Shown: positions 42,696-51,587, counted from the first letter of the stretch. The stretch: 64,000 bases of DNA from Bacillus sp. M6-12 (GCF_002860285.1 NZ_PGVF01000017.1:1-64000); one strand, 5' to 3'. Program-made: numbers and translations. Notes: generated by a model from the sequence alone, not told the origin.

Positions 42696-43628
42696 ATGAA
42701 AAAAGCTTTAGTATTGGGTGCAACGGGAAGTATGGGGAGTGCAATCGTTCATGAATTGGTTCAAAGAGGAGTTGAGGTATCTGTTTTTGCCCGGAATAAA
42801 GAAAGGCTAAATGAACTCTTTCAAAACCTGGAGGTCAATGTGGTTGCAGGAGATGGTTTTATCCAAAAGGATTTAGACCAGGCAGCCAGTGGTGTTGAAA
42901 TAATTTTTAATGCAGTGAATATCCCTTATCAGGATTGGCAGGAAAAGCTTCGGGATTTGAATGGTAATATATTGAATGCAGCTAAAAAGTCAAAGGCGCG
43001 GCTCGCTATTGTTGATAATATATATGGGTATGGCCGATCCAAAGGGGTTCCAGTGAGCGAAAAGGATGAGAAAAAACCGCACACGAAAAAGGGGAAAATT
43101 CGTGTGGATCTCGAACGGAGAGCTAAAGAGTCAGGAGTGGAAATGTTCATTGCACACTTCCCTGATTTTTACGGCCCAAATGCCGGGAATACACTGCTTA
43201 ACTATACATTAACAGCAATGGCAGAAGGAAAAACGGCTAGGTTTATCGGAGACAAAAAGATAGAAAGAGAATATATTTATACACCGGATGGTGCAAAGGC
43301 GCTGGTGGAATTGGCTCTGCGGGATCAAGCATACGGCCAAAATTGGAACATTCCAGGAGCCGGTACGATTTCAGGCGAAGAAATCATTGATATAGCAATG
43401 GGATATACAAAATATCGTAAAAAGGTTTCAGCTGTTTCGAAGAATATGATTCGCTTCATAGGGTTCTTTGATAAATTTATGAGGGAATATTTAGAGATGT
43501 ACTATTTGACGGAAGAACCTGTAGTTTTAAATGGAAGTAAATATGAACGCGAGATTGGTTTAATACCGCGGACTTCTTATGAAGAAGGAATCAGAAAAAC
43601 ATTGGCAAGTATATCCGCTATTAGCTAA
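42696..43628 (+). CDS. NAD(P)-dependent epimerase/dehydratase-type (extended SDR) oxidoreductase
   Basis: 310 residues. The Rossmann start KKALVLGATGSMGSAIVHEL carries the GxxGxxG nucleotide loop. IFNAVNIPYQDW and IVDNIYGYGRSKG follow; the last contains a Tyr/Lys pair (Y..GRSK) that may be the catalytic YxxxK in shifted form. The C-terminal part has YIYTPDGAKALVELAL, as in NmrA/epimerase-like proteins. Start 42696 has GGGAGGG upstream. TetR operators on both sides of the intergenic region suggest control by the neighbouring TetR. The substrate is unknown. Confidence 0.83.
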   Translation: MKKALVLGATGSMGSAIVHELVQRGVEVSVFARNKERLNELFQNLEVNVVAGDGFIQKDLDQAASGVEIIFNAVNIPYQDWQEKLRDLNGNILNAAKKSKARLAIVDNIYGYGRSKGVPVSEKDEKKPHTKKGKIRVDLERRAKESGVEMFIAHFPDFYGPNAGNTLLNYTLTAMAEGKTARFIGDKKIEREYIYTPDGAKALVELALRDQAYGQNWNIPGAGTISGEEIIDIAMGYTKYRKKVSAVSKNMIRFIGFFDKFMREYLEMYYLTEEPVVLNGSKYEREIGLIPRTSYEEGIRKTLASISAIS

Positions 43629-43712
43629 GTAAATTGTTTCATATATTTAAGAAATTAGAATGAACTAACTCCAGATGGGAAAATTATTTATAAAAAGTAC
43701 AATGAGGTTTCC

Positions 43713-44246
43713 ATGAAAACTAAGATTTTCCCTGGGAGAGATTTTGCTAAAACAAGGCTGTCTCTTTATGCGATACTAAATATAGCTATGATTGGATTAC
43801 TGATTATCAATTCCGTTTTTACCCTGAAAAAGGGAATAGGCCTATACGCTTTGTTATCAGTTCTGATATTGATATTGGTAAGCTGTGTATTGCTTCTTAT
43901 TGAATTTATTATTTACATTCCCCAAACAAAAGCAAACCTCAAGAAAATCTCAGCCGGAGCGGGAATGCTGCTTTTGTTAATACTGCTTACGTACGCAAAT
44001 CTGTATTACCTGATCTATAGGTTAAAAGGAGAAAAAGCTTTTAGCTTTACTGGTAAAAATCTTTCCGGGGATGATTTTTTATACTACAGTATTACAAGCT
44101 TTACCACGACAGGCTATGGTGATATCACATCAATAGGTGTCTTTTCCAACGCTATTGCGGCTTCAGAAATGTTAATCGGAATGGTTACAAATTCAATTTT
44201 AATGGCTGTAATAACCGCCAAATTGTTTAAAAAGCTACAAAATTAA
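43713..44246 (+). CDS. Two-pore-domain-type potassium channel family protein (Ion_trans_2)
   Basis: 177 residues with four hydrophobic spans (about 17-37, 41-67, 84-105, 146-170). The pore helix and selectivity filter TTTGYGDITS lie between spans 3 and 4 at about 135-144, which is the K+ filter signature. No cytoplasmic RCK domain or voltage-sensor Arg series is present, so gating is unknown. One such pore per chain implies a tetramer. Monocistronic; a weak AATGAGGT precedes the start. Confidence 0.88.
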   Translation: MKTKIFPGRDFAKTRLSLYAILNIAMIGLLIINSVFTLKKGIGLYALLSVLILILVSCVLLLIEFIIYIPQTKANLKKISAGAGMLLLLILLTYANLYYLIYRLKGEKAFSFTGKNLSGDDFLYYSITSFTTTGYGDITSIGVFSNAIAASEMLIGMVTNSILMAVITAKLFKKLQN

Positions 44247-44291
44247 TACATGAGAGTGCCTCCAGAGGTACTGTAAAGGTATTTTTAAAAA

Positions 44292-44390
44292 TTATTTCGC
44301 CGGATTTAATTAATTTCGCCGGATTTTAATTTATTTGGCTAAAACAAAAGATAATTTGGCTGATTTCTATTTTATTTGGCCAAATGGCAC
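44292..44390. repeat. Array of five phased ~20-bp repeats
   Basis: Units start near 44292, 44311, 44331, 44352 and 44372 (spacing 19-21 bp). They follow TWATTTSGCYRR: ATTTCGCCGGATTT twice, then ATTTGGCTAAAA, ATTTGGCTGATT and ATTTGGCCAAAT. Spacing of about two helical turns puts the cores on one DNA face. It is flanked by short pieces with AGAGGTAC/AGAGGTGC. It lies between the convergent K+ channel and gabD genes. Confidence 0.6.
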
Positions 44391-44470
44391 TAGAGGTGCA
44401 ATTACGGGTGCCTCTTTAGGATCACTGCAGCCGTTTTCGCTCGCCGAATATAATTTATTTCTCCAATAAC

Positions 44471-44512
44471 AAAGAAGAGGGCTCCCGCCTGCGGGTGGAA
44501 GCCCTCTTCTTT
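44471..44512. terminator. Bidirectional terminator between K+ channel and gabD genes
   Basis: Long stem AAAGAAGAGGGCT with AGCCCTCTTCTTT and an inner CCGC/GCGG pair. Confidence 0.85.
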
Positions 44513-44528
44513 CATAGTTCAAACTGGA

Positions 44529-45944
44529 TTAAAGCCCGAGTGAGATATATTTTACTTCTAAATATTCCTCAATACCCCAATGTCCGCCTTCGCGTCCGAG
44601 CCCGCTCTGTTTAAAGCCGCCAAATGGAGCCTGCGGTGTCGATGGCAGCCCATCGTTTAGCCCGATAATTCCATACTCCAGCGCTTCGACTGTTCTAATA
44701 CCCCTGGTGATATTTTCAGTGAACACATAGGCAGCCAATCCATAGATAGAGTCATTTGCGCGCTGGATGGCTTCCTCGACAGTTTTGAAGGAAGTTATCG
44801 GCAATACAGGGCCAAATGTTTCCTCCTGCATGCAAAGCATATGGTCGTTTATATTGGAAAGAACAGTTGGCTCTATGTAAAGCCCTTCTCCCTGGCCGCC
44901 AGTTTCGAGCTTGGCACCCAGTTTGACTGCATCCTGGATATGGGCCTTAACCTTTTCGACCCCTTTCTCATTTATGAGCGGGCCGATATCCGTTGCTTCA
45001 TCCAAACCATTTCCAACCTTTAACTCCCTCACTTTGGGGATAAGCCGGTCGATAAAGTCCTGGTAGATAGACTCGTGTACATATACCCGGTTTGAGCATA
45101 CACATGTTTGTCCGGCATTCCTGAATTTAGAACTGATAGCACCATTAACGGCCTTATCTAGGTCCGCATCCTCCATCACAATAACAGGAGCATGGCCTCC
45201 AAGTTCTAATGAAACTTTCTTCACCGTGTCAGCGGAACCCCTCATTAAAAGCCTGCCAACCTCCGTCGAGCCTGTAAAGGTCAACTTTCTTACTCGGTTA
45301 TCCTCAAGCCAGACACCGCCAATACTTTTAGCATCGCCTGTAACAACATTGATTACGCCCTTAGGGATTCCCGCTTGCTCGGCAAGCTCTGTAATTTTTA
45401 AAGCGGTCAGCGGTGTAAATTCTGACGGTTTAATTACTGCTGTGCAGCCAGCTGCAAGTGCAGGGGCTACCTTTCTCGTAATCATCGCTGCCGGGAAATT
45501 CCATGGGGTTATTACAGCTACAACCCCGACTGGCTGCTTAGAAACAAACAGCCTTTTATCGCGCTGTGTTGCCGGCACGGTTTCTCCATATATCCGTTTT
45601 CCTTCTTCGGCATACCAGGACAAAAAGCCGTTTGCGTATGCCATTTCGCCTCTTGCTTCCTTTAATGGCTTTCCCTGTTCTCTTGTCATTGTAGTGGCTA
45701 GTTCTTCCAAGTTTTCATTAATTAAATCATACCATTTTCGGATTAATTCGGAGCGTTCATAAACCGAGCGTTCAGCCCATTCCTTGAATGCATCGAACGC
45801 TGCATCTGCTGCAAGTTTCGCTTCTTTTGCCCCGCCATTTGGCACTGTGGCGATGATTTCCCCTGTTGCAGGGTTGCTGACTTCAATTTGATCAAGCTCA
45901 TCTCCCATCCACTCGCCATTGATAAACAATTTAAAATGCTCCAT
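44529..45944 (-). CDS. gabD: NAD(P)-dependent succinate-semialdehyde dehydrogenase
   Basis: 471 residues, aldehyde dehydrogenase superfamily. NAD-binding segments: ITPWNFPAAMITRKVAPALA and FTGSTEVGRLLM. Catalytic Glu in LELGGHAPVIV and catalytic Cys in NAGQTCVCSNRVYV; late motif EETFGPVLPI. The GabD subfamily oxidises succinate semialdehyde to succinate in GABA breakdown; related aldehydes are possible. The start follows AGGAGG. It is monocistronic; no GABA transaminase or permease gene is near. Confidence 0.88.
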   Translation of the reverse strand: MEHFKLFINGEWMGDELDQIEVSNPATGEIIATVPNGGAKEAKLAADAAFDAFKEWAERSVYERSELIRKWYDLINENLEELATTMTREQGKPLKEARGEMAYANGFLSWYAEEGKRIYGETVPATQRDKRLFVSKQPVGVVAVITPWNFPAAMITRKVAPALAAGCTAVIKPSEFTPLTALKITELAEQAGIPKGVINVVTGDAKSIGGVWLEDNRVRKLTFTGSTEVGRLLMRGSADTVKKVSLELGGHAPVIVMEDADLDKAVNGAISSKFRNAGQTCVCSNRVYVHESIYQDFIDRLIPKVRELKVGNGLDEATDIGPLINEKGVEKVKAHIQDAVKLGAKLETGGQGEGLYIEPTVLSNINDHMLCMQEETFGPVLPITSFKTVEEAIQRANDSIYGLAAYVFTENITRGIRTVEALEYGIIGLNDGLPSTPQAPFGGFKQSGLGREGGHWGIEEYLEVKYISLGL

Positions 45945-46097
45945 GAAAAAACCTCCTGATCATTCTGCTTTTGATACCACTAATATCTGAAAAACTCTTA
46001 TTTATTATATTACAGGGAATATGGCCTTAACTCAAAGGCAGACGATTATATTCTTTTATAAAAGTAAAGACGTACCTGAACTTTCACCTGGAACTAA

Positions 46098-46343
46098 GGC
46101 CCGAGTAACTTAACCAAGGTCCTTTCCAAACCAGATGAGTGTGACTATTCCATCAGAGTGCTGATAGAGGATTTCGGTAAAGGATTTGTGTTGGATCAAT
46201 CAGGCAAAGGGGTGGGACTGTTCGGCATGGAAGAACGGGCTAGAACGGTACAGGGACAAATTGAAATTGTATCTAATCCAGGAAAAGGTACCAAAGTTAT
46301 TCTGGAGGTTCCATTTAATAATGTAGCGGATGCCTTAAAATAG
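46098..46343 (+). pseudogene. C-terminal remnant of a NarL-type sensor histidine kinase
   Basis: The frame open from after a stop at 46095 reads LTKVLSKPDECDYSIRVLIE, DFGKGFVLDQ, GVGLFGMEERARTVQGQIEI and NPGKGTKVILEVPF. These match the N, G1 and G2 boxes of the HATPase domain of two-component kinases (NarL/DegS group). The upstream input and dimerisation domains are missing, and no response regulator follows, so this is a broken gene of about 80 codons. A start within it (46158) would leave no N box. Confidence 0.75.
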
Positions 46344-46421
46344 GGGCCTCTTTTTTTATATAGCAGATTGCTGAAACGAGAAATGCAAGGTCTCAAAAAG
46401 TTAAATTCAGCTTGCCCCTGA

Positions 46422-46447
46422 GTTTTAACAAGATGAGGAGGGGGAAT
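46422..46447 (+). promoter_or_regulatory. Weak sigma-B-like promoter
   Basis: GTTTTA (46422-46427), 14-nt spacer, GGGAAT (46442-46447), 38 nt before the SpoIIAA-like gene. It resembles GTTTAA/GGGTAT with two differences. Confidence 0.3.
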
Positions 46448-46484
46448 TCAAATAGAAAGGAAATAAAAAGGGAGGTATACATAC

Positions 46485-46841
46485 ATGTTGACCATTCTTC
46501 AAAGCAGGCATGCCAAAACAATTGCGTTAGAATTTGAAGGGAAAGCAACAAAAGAAGATGCCGTAAATCTTGACAGCCATGTAAAAGAAAGATTTAAGGA
46601 CAGTGAAGAATTTAATATACTGGCCATCATGCATGATGTAGATGGCTCCACCTTAAAGGGAATGACAAATGGCATCAAATTCGATGCAAAGAGATGGAAG
46701 CAATTCAACAAATTTGCAGTCATCAGTGAAAAGGAATGGATTGGAACCTTGGCAGAGCTGGGAAAATATTTGCCGGGCATTGAGTCGAAGCACTTTAGAA
46801 AAGATGAGCTGGAAGAGGCTTGGGAATGGATTGCGAAATAA
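46485..46841 (+). CDS. SpoIIAA-like STAS family protein
   Basis: 118 residues: IALEFEGKATKEDAVNLD, FNILAIMHDVDGSTLKGM, then KRWKQFNKFAVISEKEW. This is the SpoIIAA-like (PF11964-type) STAS fold, which in other bacteria binds lipids or partners. It has no phosphoacceptor motif of anti-sigma antagonists. Ribosome site AAAGGGAGGT. A weak sigma-B-like promoter is noted upstream. Its exact role is unknown. Confidence 0.82.
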   Translation: MLTILQSRHAKTIALEFEGKATKEDAVNLDSHVKERFKDSEEFNILAIMHDVDGSTLKGMTNGIKFDAKRWKQFNKFAVISEKEWIGTLAELGKYLPGIESKHFRKDELEEAWEWIAK

Positions 46842-46884
46842 GACAAAAAAAGAGGAAGTAAAAAAATCCTCTTTCTTTGTCTTA
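46839..46884. terminator. Bidirectional terminator
   Basis: AAAGAGGA/TCCTCTTT with outer AAGACA/TGTCTT pairs and A and T runs, between convergent STAS and LysE genes. Confidence 0.8.
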
Positions 46885-46886
46885 TA

Positions 46887-47513
46887 TTACCGGCTTTGAA
46901 ACATTACCCTTAAACCGAGTCCGATATAAATGGCCCCTACAATCTTTCCGCTCCAATGGCCAATCCAGGAGATTTTCTTGACTATCCCTCTTAATGGTTT
47001 GATACTTACTGCGATCATCGTGGTATAGGTTATGCTCATCAGGACAAAGATCAGTCCAAGAATCAAGAACTGCATTAAGCTTGCTCCACGATCAGTTTGT
47101 ATAAATTGGGGCAAAAAGGCCAAAAAGAAGAGAGATGTTTTCGGATTAAAAACTTCAATAAACACAGCCTCTCCGTAAGCACGAAGACTGGATACGGAAG
47201 AAACCTTTGGAAGCTCAGGATCTGAAGGCTTCTCTAGAATCGCACGGATACCAAGGTAAAATAAATAAACTGCTCCTGCTATTTTGATTACATTAAACGC
47301 AAGAGAAGAGGTCATCAATATCGCTGACAATCCTGCTGCCGCAAATAAAGTATGAACGAGGTCACCAGTAGCAATTCCAAGGCCAGCCATGATACCAGCT
47401 TTACGGCCTCCCTGGACGGTACGGGTTGCGGTAAGAAGGACCGCGGGACCCGGTATTAAGAATAACCCCACCACTACAGCCACAAAAGCACCAAGCGTCG
47501 ATAGACTAAACAT
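46887..47513 (-). CDS. LysE family translocator (amino-acid/metabolite exporter)
   Basis: 208 residues with about six membrane spans. Family start: GLFLIPGPAVLLTATRTVQGGRKAGIMAGLGIATGDLVHT, shown here by the Gly-rich PGP and G(x)3G(x)2G(D) parts. VFIEVFNPKTSLFFLAFLPQF follows in the middle. Such proteins export amino acids, threonine or homoserine derivatives. Start follows GGGGGAA. It is convergent with the STAS gene; no LysG-type regulator is next to it. Confidence 0.87.
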   Translation of the reverse strand: MFSLSTLGAFVAVVVGLFLIPGPAVLLTATRTVQGGRKAGIMAGLGIATGDLVHTLFAAAGLSAILMTSSLAFNVIKIAGAVYLFYLGIRAILEKPSDPELPKVSSVSSLRAYGEAVFIEVFNPKTSLFFLAFLPQFIQTDRGASLMQFLILGLIFVLMSITYTTMIAVSIKPLRGIVKKISWIGHWSGKIVGAIYIGLGLRVMFQSR

Positions 47514-47587
47514 TCTGATTCCCCCAACTTCTTTCCAATTGAGAAAGAATATTCTGAAATTTAAAAAGTTTGCACTTATTATAGCAG

Positions 47588-47617
47588 AAAAAGCAAGGCT
47601 ATGGCCCTGCTTTTTTA
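47588..47617 (-). terminator. Terminator after the MerR-TipAS gene
   Basis: On the minus strand GCAGGG/CCTTGC-type stem followed by a T run; one mismatch. Confidence 0.5.
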
Positions 47618-47648
47618 CACTCTTTCCGATCCATTTAAAGTAGCGGGT

Positions 47649-48395
47649 TTATTTCTTGCGTTCGTCGGCAAAAACAGCCATAGCTTTGCACATAAATTGT
47701 GCCAGGCCCTCGCCAAATTTATCGATATTTTTGGTGAAGCGTTTATCATCTACATACAGCTGGCCCAAGCCTTTAAAGGCATCAAGCGAGTATGTGCCAA
47801 TTTCGTTTAATAATTCATACCATTCTGTAATCCCTGCTTGAGCTTCCACTGAATCAGCTGGCATATGCCTCACGGATGCGAGTTTTTGGTAGATCGCATT
47901 CATTTGATCAAATACGGCTTTCTGCTGAGCTTTAGACATTTTTCCTGTTTTTGCTTTCGAATCGTCGACCGCCTTATCACCCCAGCGGTCACGTGCCTCT
48001 TGCTCATAAGGATTATGGCTAAAGTCAAACCCTTCGAATTTCTCTTCATTTGTCATTGCTATATCTCCTTTCGAGTATTGTATAGTCTTATCGATAGTCG
48101 CAATCATTTTCTCCAGGCGAAGGCATTTCTCAAACAGCATCTTTCGATGAAGTTCCAAGGCTTCCTGCCAGTTAAATGAAGGACTGCTGATAATTTCTTT
48201 TATTTTCTTCAAAGGAAAGCCGAGTTCTTTAAAAAATAAAATCTGTTGCAGCATTTGCAGATTATCATCGGAGTAAAGGCGATAACCGGACTCTGTTGTA
48301 TCCTCGGGGCACAGCAGCCCGATTTCATCATAATGATGGAGTGTGCGCACACTGATTCCTACTAAATCAGCAACCTCTTTCACAAACATTGCCAT
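47649..48395 (-). CDS. MerR family regulator with TipAS-like antibiotic-binding domain
   Basis: 248 residues. N-terminal MerR helix-turn-helix and wing (about 1-75: VKEVADLVGISVRTLHHYDE, then ESGYRLYSDDNLQML). A dimerisation helix follows (about 75-115), then a TipAS-type globin-like domain (about 125-245: FDFSHNPYEQEARDRWGDKA). In TipA/Mta relatives this domain binds peptide or thiopeptide antibiotics and activates exporter genes. GGGGAG lies 7 nt before the start. Its own promoter has the 19-bp MerR spacer. Confidence 0.88.
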   Translation of the reverse strand: MAMFVKEVADLVGISVRTLHHYDEIGLLCPEDTTESGYRLYSDDNLQMLQQILFFKELGFPLKKIKEIISSPSFNWQEALELHRKMLFEKCLRLEKMIATIDKTIQYSKGDIAMTNEEKFEGFDFSHNPYEQEARDRWGDKAVDDSKAKTGKMSKAQQKAVFDQMNAIYQKLASVRHMPADSVEAQAGITEWYELLNEIGTYSLDAFKGLGQLYVDDKRFTKNIDKFGEGLAQFMCKAMAVFADERKK

Positions 48396-48418
48396 CGCTC
48401 TGCTCCCCTTTCATTTAC

Positions 48419-48449
48419 AATATAAAGTATCACGCAACGTTAGAGTCAA
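48419..48449 (-). promoter_or_regulatory. MerR-type promoter/operator with 19-bp spacer
   Basis: Read on the minus strand: TTGACT, 19 nt, TATATT. A dyad TAACG-TTG-CGTGA lies in the spacer. The long spacer is the hallmark of promoters that MerR proteins activate by twisting DNA; here it drives the MerR-TipAS gene itself. Confidence 0.75.
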
Positions 48450-48603
48450 CAAAAAATAATAAGTACGTAAAGAGAATTTTAGCAGCTTACTTTTCTAAGG
48501 TGGAAATTCTGTAAATGTGTGTTAAATTACTGTTAATTTCAAATAATTTTATGCTTTATCCAATATAATGGTTAGAAAGTCCAGTAGAAAGGGTGTATTA
48601 AAA

Positions 48604-48798
48604 ATGTCCAATTTCAAATATCAAAAAGAATTGCTTATGTTGCTGACTGAGTTAAAAGTACACAAAACTGATAGAGAAAAATATGCCCAAGCTGAAAATG
48701 AGATTAAAATTGCTTTGATTGAAAAACGGGGAGAATGCGGAAGAGTCAAGATGAAATTGCACTCCTTATTTGGTTCTGTCCATAAATCTTCTCTATAA
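48604..48798 (+). CDS. Hypothetical protein, 64 residues
   Basis: Mostly helical and charged (MSNFKYQKELLMLLTEL, KTDREKYAQAENEIKIALIE), ending HSLFGSVHKSSL. Start ATG 48604 follows AAAGGGTG; an in-frame codon at 48568 has no ribosome site. No membrane span. No family recognised. Confidence 0.5.
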   Translation: MSNFKYQKELLMLLTELKVHKTDREKYAQAENEIKIALIEKRGECGRVKMKLHSLFGSVHKSSL

Positions 48799-48894
48799 TT
48801 CCAGCCATAATAACCGAGAAAAACTTCCTAATATGCGATTAGAATTAACGATTATTGGCACTCTAAAAAGGAATACGTTAGGAGGTGCTGAATA

Positions 48895-49038
48895 ATGGAA
48901 AACGAAAAAAACAAAATCCAATATGATGCTGAAGGAAACGTTGTCCAAAACGCATCCAAGCAGAAGGAAGCAGAACTTGACTCCAAGCGAGGAATCCAGG
49001 ATGAAAAAAATCCGGATGATTTTGATATCCTCGAGTAG
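48895..49038 (+). CDS. Small hydrophilic protein, 47 residues
   Basis: Very polar: MENEKNKIQYDAEGNVVQNA, then KQKEAELDSKRGIQDEKN, then PDDFDILE. Strong ribosome site AGGAGGTG before the ATG, and a terminator 48 nt after the stop, so it is a real gene. It resembles stress-related small hydrophilic proteins, but no family was recognised. Confidence 0.6.
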   Translation: MENEKNKIQYDAEGNVVQNASKQKEAELDSKRGIQDEKNPDDFDILE

Positions 49039-49085
49039 AAAATATAATGATCTGTTTTGTTCTTAAATTTTTTGATTAAAACTTG

Positions 49086-49111
49086 AACTCCTTAGTATTA
49101 AGGAGTTTTTT
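49086..49111 (+). terminator. Terminator after the 47-residue gene
   Basis: AACTCCTTA/TAAGGAGTT perfect 9-bp stem, 4-nt loop, TTTTT. Confidence 0.85.
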
Positions 49112-49201
49112 GCCGTAATTAGAAACTTTTATCTACAGATACAATGGGTATTTATGGTAAAGTTTTTATAGGTTCAAATTAGTTAGTGTGGAGTGAAAAA
49201 A

Positions 49202-49753
49202 ATGAAGATTGGATTATTACGCCATTTTAAGGTGACAAGAGGATACCCAAACAAAATAGTTACATCTGCGGAATTAATGCAGTGGATTAAAGAGTATGAT
49301 GCTTCCGATGTAGAAGAAAATGAGATTGACTTATGCGATATCAAATGGAATATATGCTATGCAAGTGATTTGTCAAGGGCCGAAATAACAGCTCGAAAGG
49401 CCTTTGAAGGTGAAATTATTTTCTTGGAAGAATTGAGGGAAATTCCACTTTCCCCATTTTTTCGAAAAAATATTAGGCTTCCTTTGCCGGTCCATTTACT
49501 TTTTATTAGAATTGCTTGGCTGTTTAACCATAAATCGCAGCCGCTTAGTAAAAAGGATGTTTCCAGGCGGATAAACATGATTCTGGATAAGGTTCTCGAG
49601 CAGGATGATAATGTGCTGATTGTCAGCCATGGCGGGGTCATGATGTTCATGAGAAAGGAATTGATGAAGAGGGGCTTTACCGGTCCGAAATTCAGAACAG
49701 CTGATAATGGGAAACTATATATTTTTAAAAATGGGGAAGGAAAATCATCTTGA
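49202..49753 (+). CDS. Histidine phosphatase family protein
   Basis: 183 residues, phosphoglycerate-mutase-like fold. The catalytic motif RHG is RHF here (GLLRHFKVTRG), so the Gly is replaced. The second Arg is in YASDLSRAEITA and the second catalytic His in VLIVSHGGVMMF. It is intact otherwise, so a phosphatase on a small metabolite is likely. ATG 49202 has GGAG 8 nt upstream; GTG 49193 lies too close to that site. Monocistronic. Confidence 0.83.
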   Translation: MKIGLLRHFKVTRGYPNKIVTSAELMQWIKEYDASDVEENEIDLCDIKWNICYASDLSRAEITARKAFEGEIIFLEELREIPLSPFFRKNIRLPLPVHLLFIRIAWLFNHKSQPLSKKDVSRRINMILDKVLEQDDNVLIVSHGGVMMFMRKELMKRGFTGPKFRTADNGKLYIFKNGEGKSS

Positions 49754-49764
49754 TCTATTTTCCC

Positions 49765-49899
49765 TCATTTTCTGTACTTTTTTGCAGCCATTTTAAAGTC
49801 TTGCTTTAATAATGTCCCAAGGCCAGGACGGAGCCATACTGCTAAAGGATGGTAAGCGACAGCCGTTTGAAACCCCGAATTGTATGCCATCTTCCCCAC
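49765..49899 (-). CDS. Small hypothetical protein, 44 residues
   Basis: MAYNSGFQTAVAYHPLAVWL then RPGLGTLLKQDFKMAAKKYR. GTG 49899 has GAGGTG 8 nt upstream; ATG 49890 is the alternative. It is partly hydrophobic with a basic tail, so it may touch a membrane. Could also be the tail of a decayed gene. No family recognised. Confidence 0.35.
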   Translation of the reverse strand: MGKMAYNSGFQTAVAYHPLAVWLRPGLGTLLKQDFKMAAKKYRK

Positions 49900-50059
49900 A
49901 TTTCCTTCACCTCAGCATCGAGATCTTGAATAAAAGGATTGAACTAATTTGATATTTTATTGTTCCCTCTTGTAAAGGTTCTTATCATTTTCTCTTAATT
50001 GTCATTAAGCAAGCTTAATAATTCGAGGAAATTCTTCTTTAATAGTTTATTAACTAAAA

Positions 50060-50084
50060 GAACCAACCCATAAGGATTGGTTCT
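50060..50084 (-). terminator. Weak terminator after dctA
   Basis: AGAACCAA/TTGGTTCT stem near the end of the transporter gene, followed on the minus strand by TTTTAG. Confidence 0.4.
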
Positions 50085-50112
50085 CTATAACTTATTGATT
50101 TAAGGCTTAGTA

Positions 50113-51390
50113 TTATTTAAGAGCAATTTTCTTGGCAACAGAACCTGCCATTGCCTGACCGCCTGTAGTAACTTCCGGATGGAATTCGTTTTCTGTTTTA
50201 GAGATTACTACTGTAGCGACACCGTTACCAATCAGGTTAGTGATGGCGCGTGCTTCAGACATGAAACGGTCAACCCCAAGTAATAATGCAATTCCTTCAA
50301 CTGGAATCATAGGGAAAGCGGCAAGTGTAGCTGCAAGTGTGATGAAACCTGAACCAGTAACACCAGCTGCACCCTTAGAAGTTAGCATTAGTACACCAAG
50401 TAATGTAATTTCCTGCCAGATTGTTAAATCAATTCCGTATGCCTGGGCAATAAAGATTGCAGCCATGGATAGGTAGATGGATGTCCCATCCAGGTTAAAG
50501 GAATAGCCTGTTGGTACAACCAAACCTACAACAGATTTGGAGCAGCCATACTTCTCAAGTCTGTTCATCATAGCAGGCAAAGCAGACTCGGAAGAAGAGG
50601 TACCTAATACAAGAAGGATTTCTTCTTTGATATAGGCAATGAATTTAAAGATGTTAAATTTATAGAACTTAGCAATCAAGCCAAGCACGATAACGATAAA
50701 CAAGAACATTGTGATATAAACAGAACCCATTAATTTTCCGAGCATAACCAGTGATCCGACACCGAACTTGCCGATTGTGTAAGCCATTGCACCAAAAGCG
50801 GCAATCGGGGAAACCTTCATGATCATATTAACGATTCCGAAGAATACATCAGCCATTTTTTCAAAAAGGGATACAACTGGTTTAGCTTTTTCACCCATGG
50901 CAGCCATGGAAAGACCGAACAATACGGCAAAGAATAGGATAGGAAGCAATTCGCCTTTTGCCATTGCAGCGATGATATTGTCAGGAATGATTCCTACGAT
51001 AAACTCGATTGCGCCATGGCTTGTTTCAGCAGCAGCTGTTGTAAACTGGGATACATCTCCGCCTTCAACGGCGTCTTTATTGAATCCTACGCCTGGTTTA
51101 ACGATATTAACAACCAGGATGCCGATAGCAAGTGCAAAGGTAGTAACAATTTCAAAATATAGAAGGGCTTTTCCGCCGATGCGGCCGACCTTTTTCATGT
51201 CGCCCATTCCGCCGATTCCAATTACGACAGTGAAAAACACGATTGGTGCGATAACCATTTTTATGAGCTTAATGAATACATCAGCCAGAACCTTTAGTTG
51301 TTCACCGAATGCTGGGAACATAAAGCCGACGATAATACCAAGGATAATTCCAATGACTACCTGAACAGTTAAATTTTTTAAAATTTTCAA
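50113..51390 (-). CDS. dctA: C4-dicarboxylate (dicarboxylate/amino acid:cation) symporter
   Basis: 425 residues, DAACS family with eight spans and two re-entrant loops. Substrate motifs: [11 protein letters not shown] (hairpin 1), [27 protein letters not shown] and [18 protein letters not shown]. The last motif with Arg fits dicarboxylate or acidic amino acid transport (succinate, fumarate, malate, glutamate). TTG 51390 is chosen because AAAGGAGAGG is upstream and other members start here ([13 protein letters not shown]). A cre-like site 130 bp upstream suggests CcpA repression. DctA versus GltP/GltT cannot be fully separated. Confidence 0.85.
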   Translation of the reverse strand: MKILKNLTVQVVIGIILGIIVGFMFPAFGEQLKVLADVFIKLIKMVIAPIVFFTVVIGIGGMGDMKKVGRIGGKALLYFEIVTTFALAIGILVVNIVKPGVGFNKDAVEGGDVSQFTTAAAETSHGAIEFIVGIIPDNIIAAMAKGELLPILFFAVLFGLSMAAMGEKAKPVVSLFEKMADVFFGIVNMIMKVSPIAAFGAMAYTIGKFGVGSLVMLGKLMGSVYITMFLFIVIVLGLIAKFYKFNIFKFIAYIKEEILLVLGTSSSESALPAMMNRLEKYGCSKSVVGLVVPTGYSFNLDGTSIYLSMAAIFIAQAYGIDLTIWQEITLLGVLMLTSKGAAGVTGSGFITLAATLAAFPMIPVEGIALLLGVDRFMSEARAITNLIGNGVATVVISKTENEFHPEVTTGGQAMAGSVAKKIALK

Positions 51391-51517
51391 GCTTTTTCCT
51401 CTCCTTTTCAATGTTATTAAAATAAAAGAATAAGTTTGCAACGGGCAATGGTGTCTTACATAAGCTGTGAGCCAAGGCAAACAAAAGTTAATTGTTAAAG
51501 GCTCGCGTGCTCATTAA

Positions 51518-51531
51518 TGAGAGCGCTTTCT
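51518..51531 (-). promoter_or_regulatory. CcpA cre site upstream of dctA
   Basis: TGAGAGCGCTTTCT matches 13 of 14 positions of TGWAARCGYTWNCW. It lies about 130 bp before the transporter start, consistent with glucose repression. Confidence 0.6.
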
Positions 51532-51587
51532 TTAGTTCTTTGATTCATAATAACAGAAATTTCGGAAAAGACAGCCTTTAGGTTATA

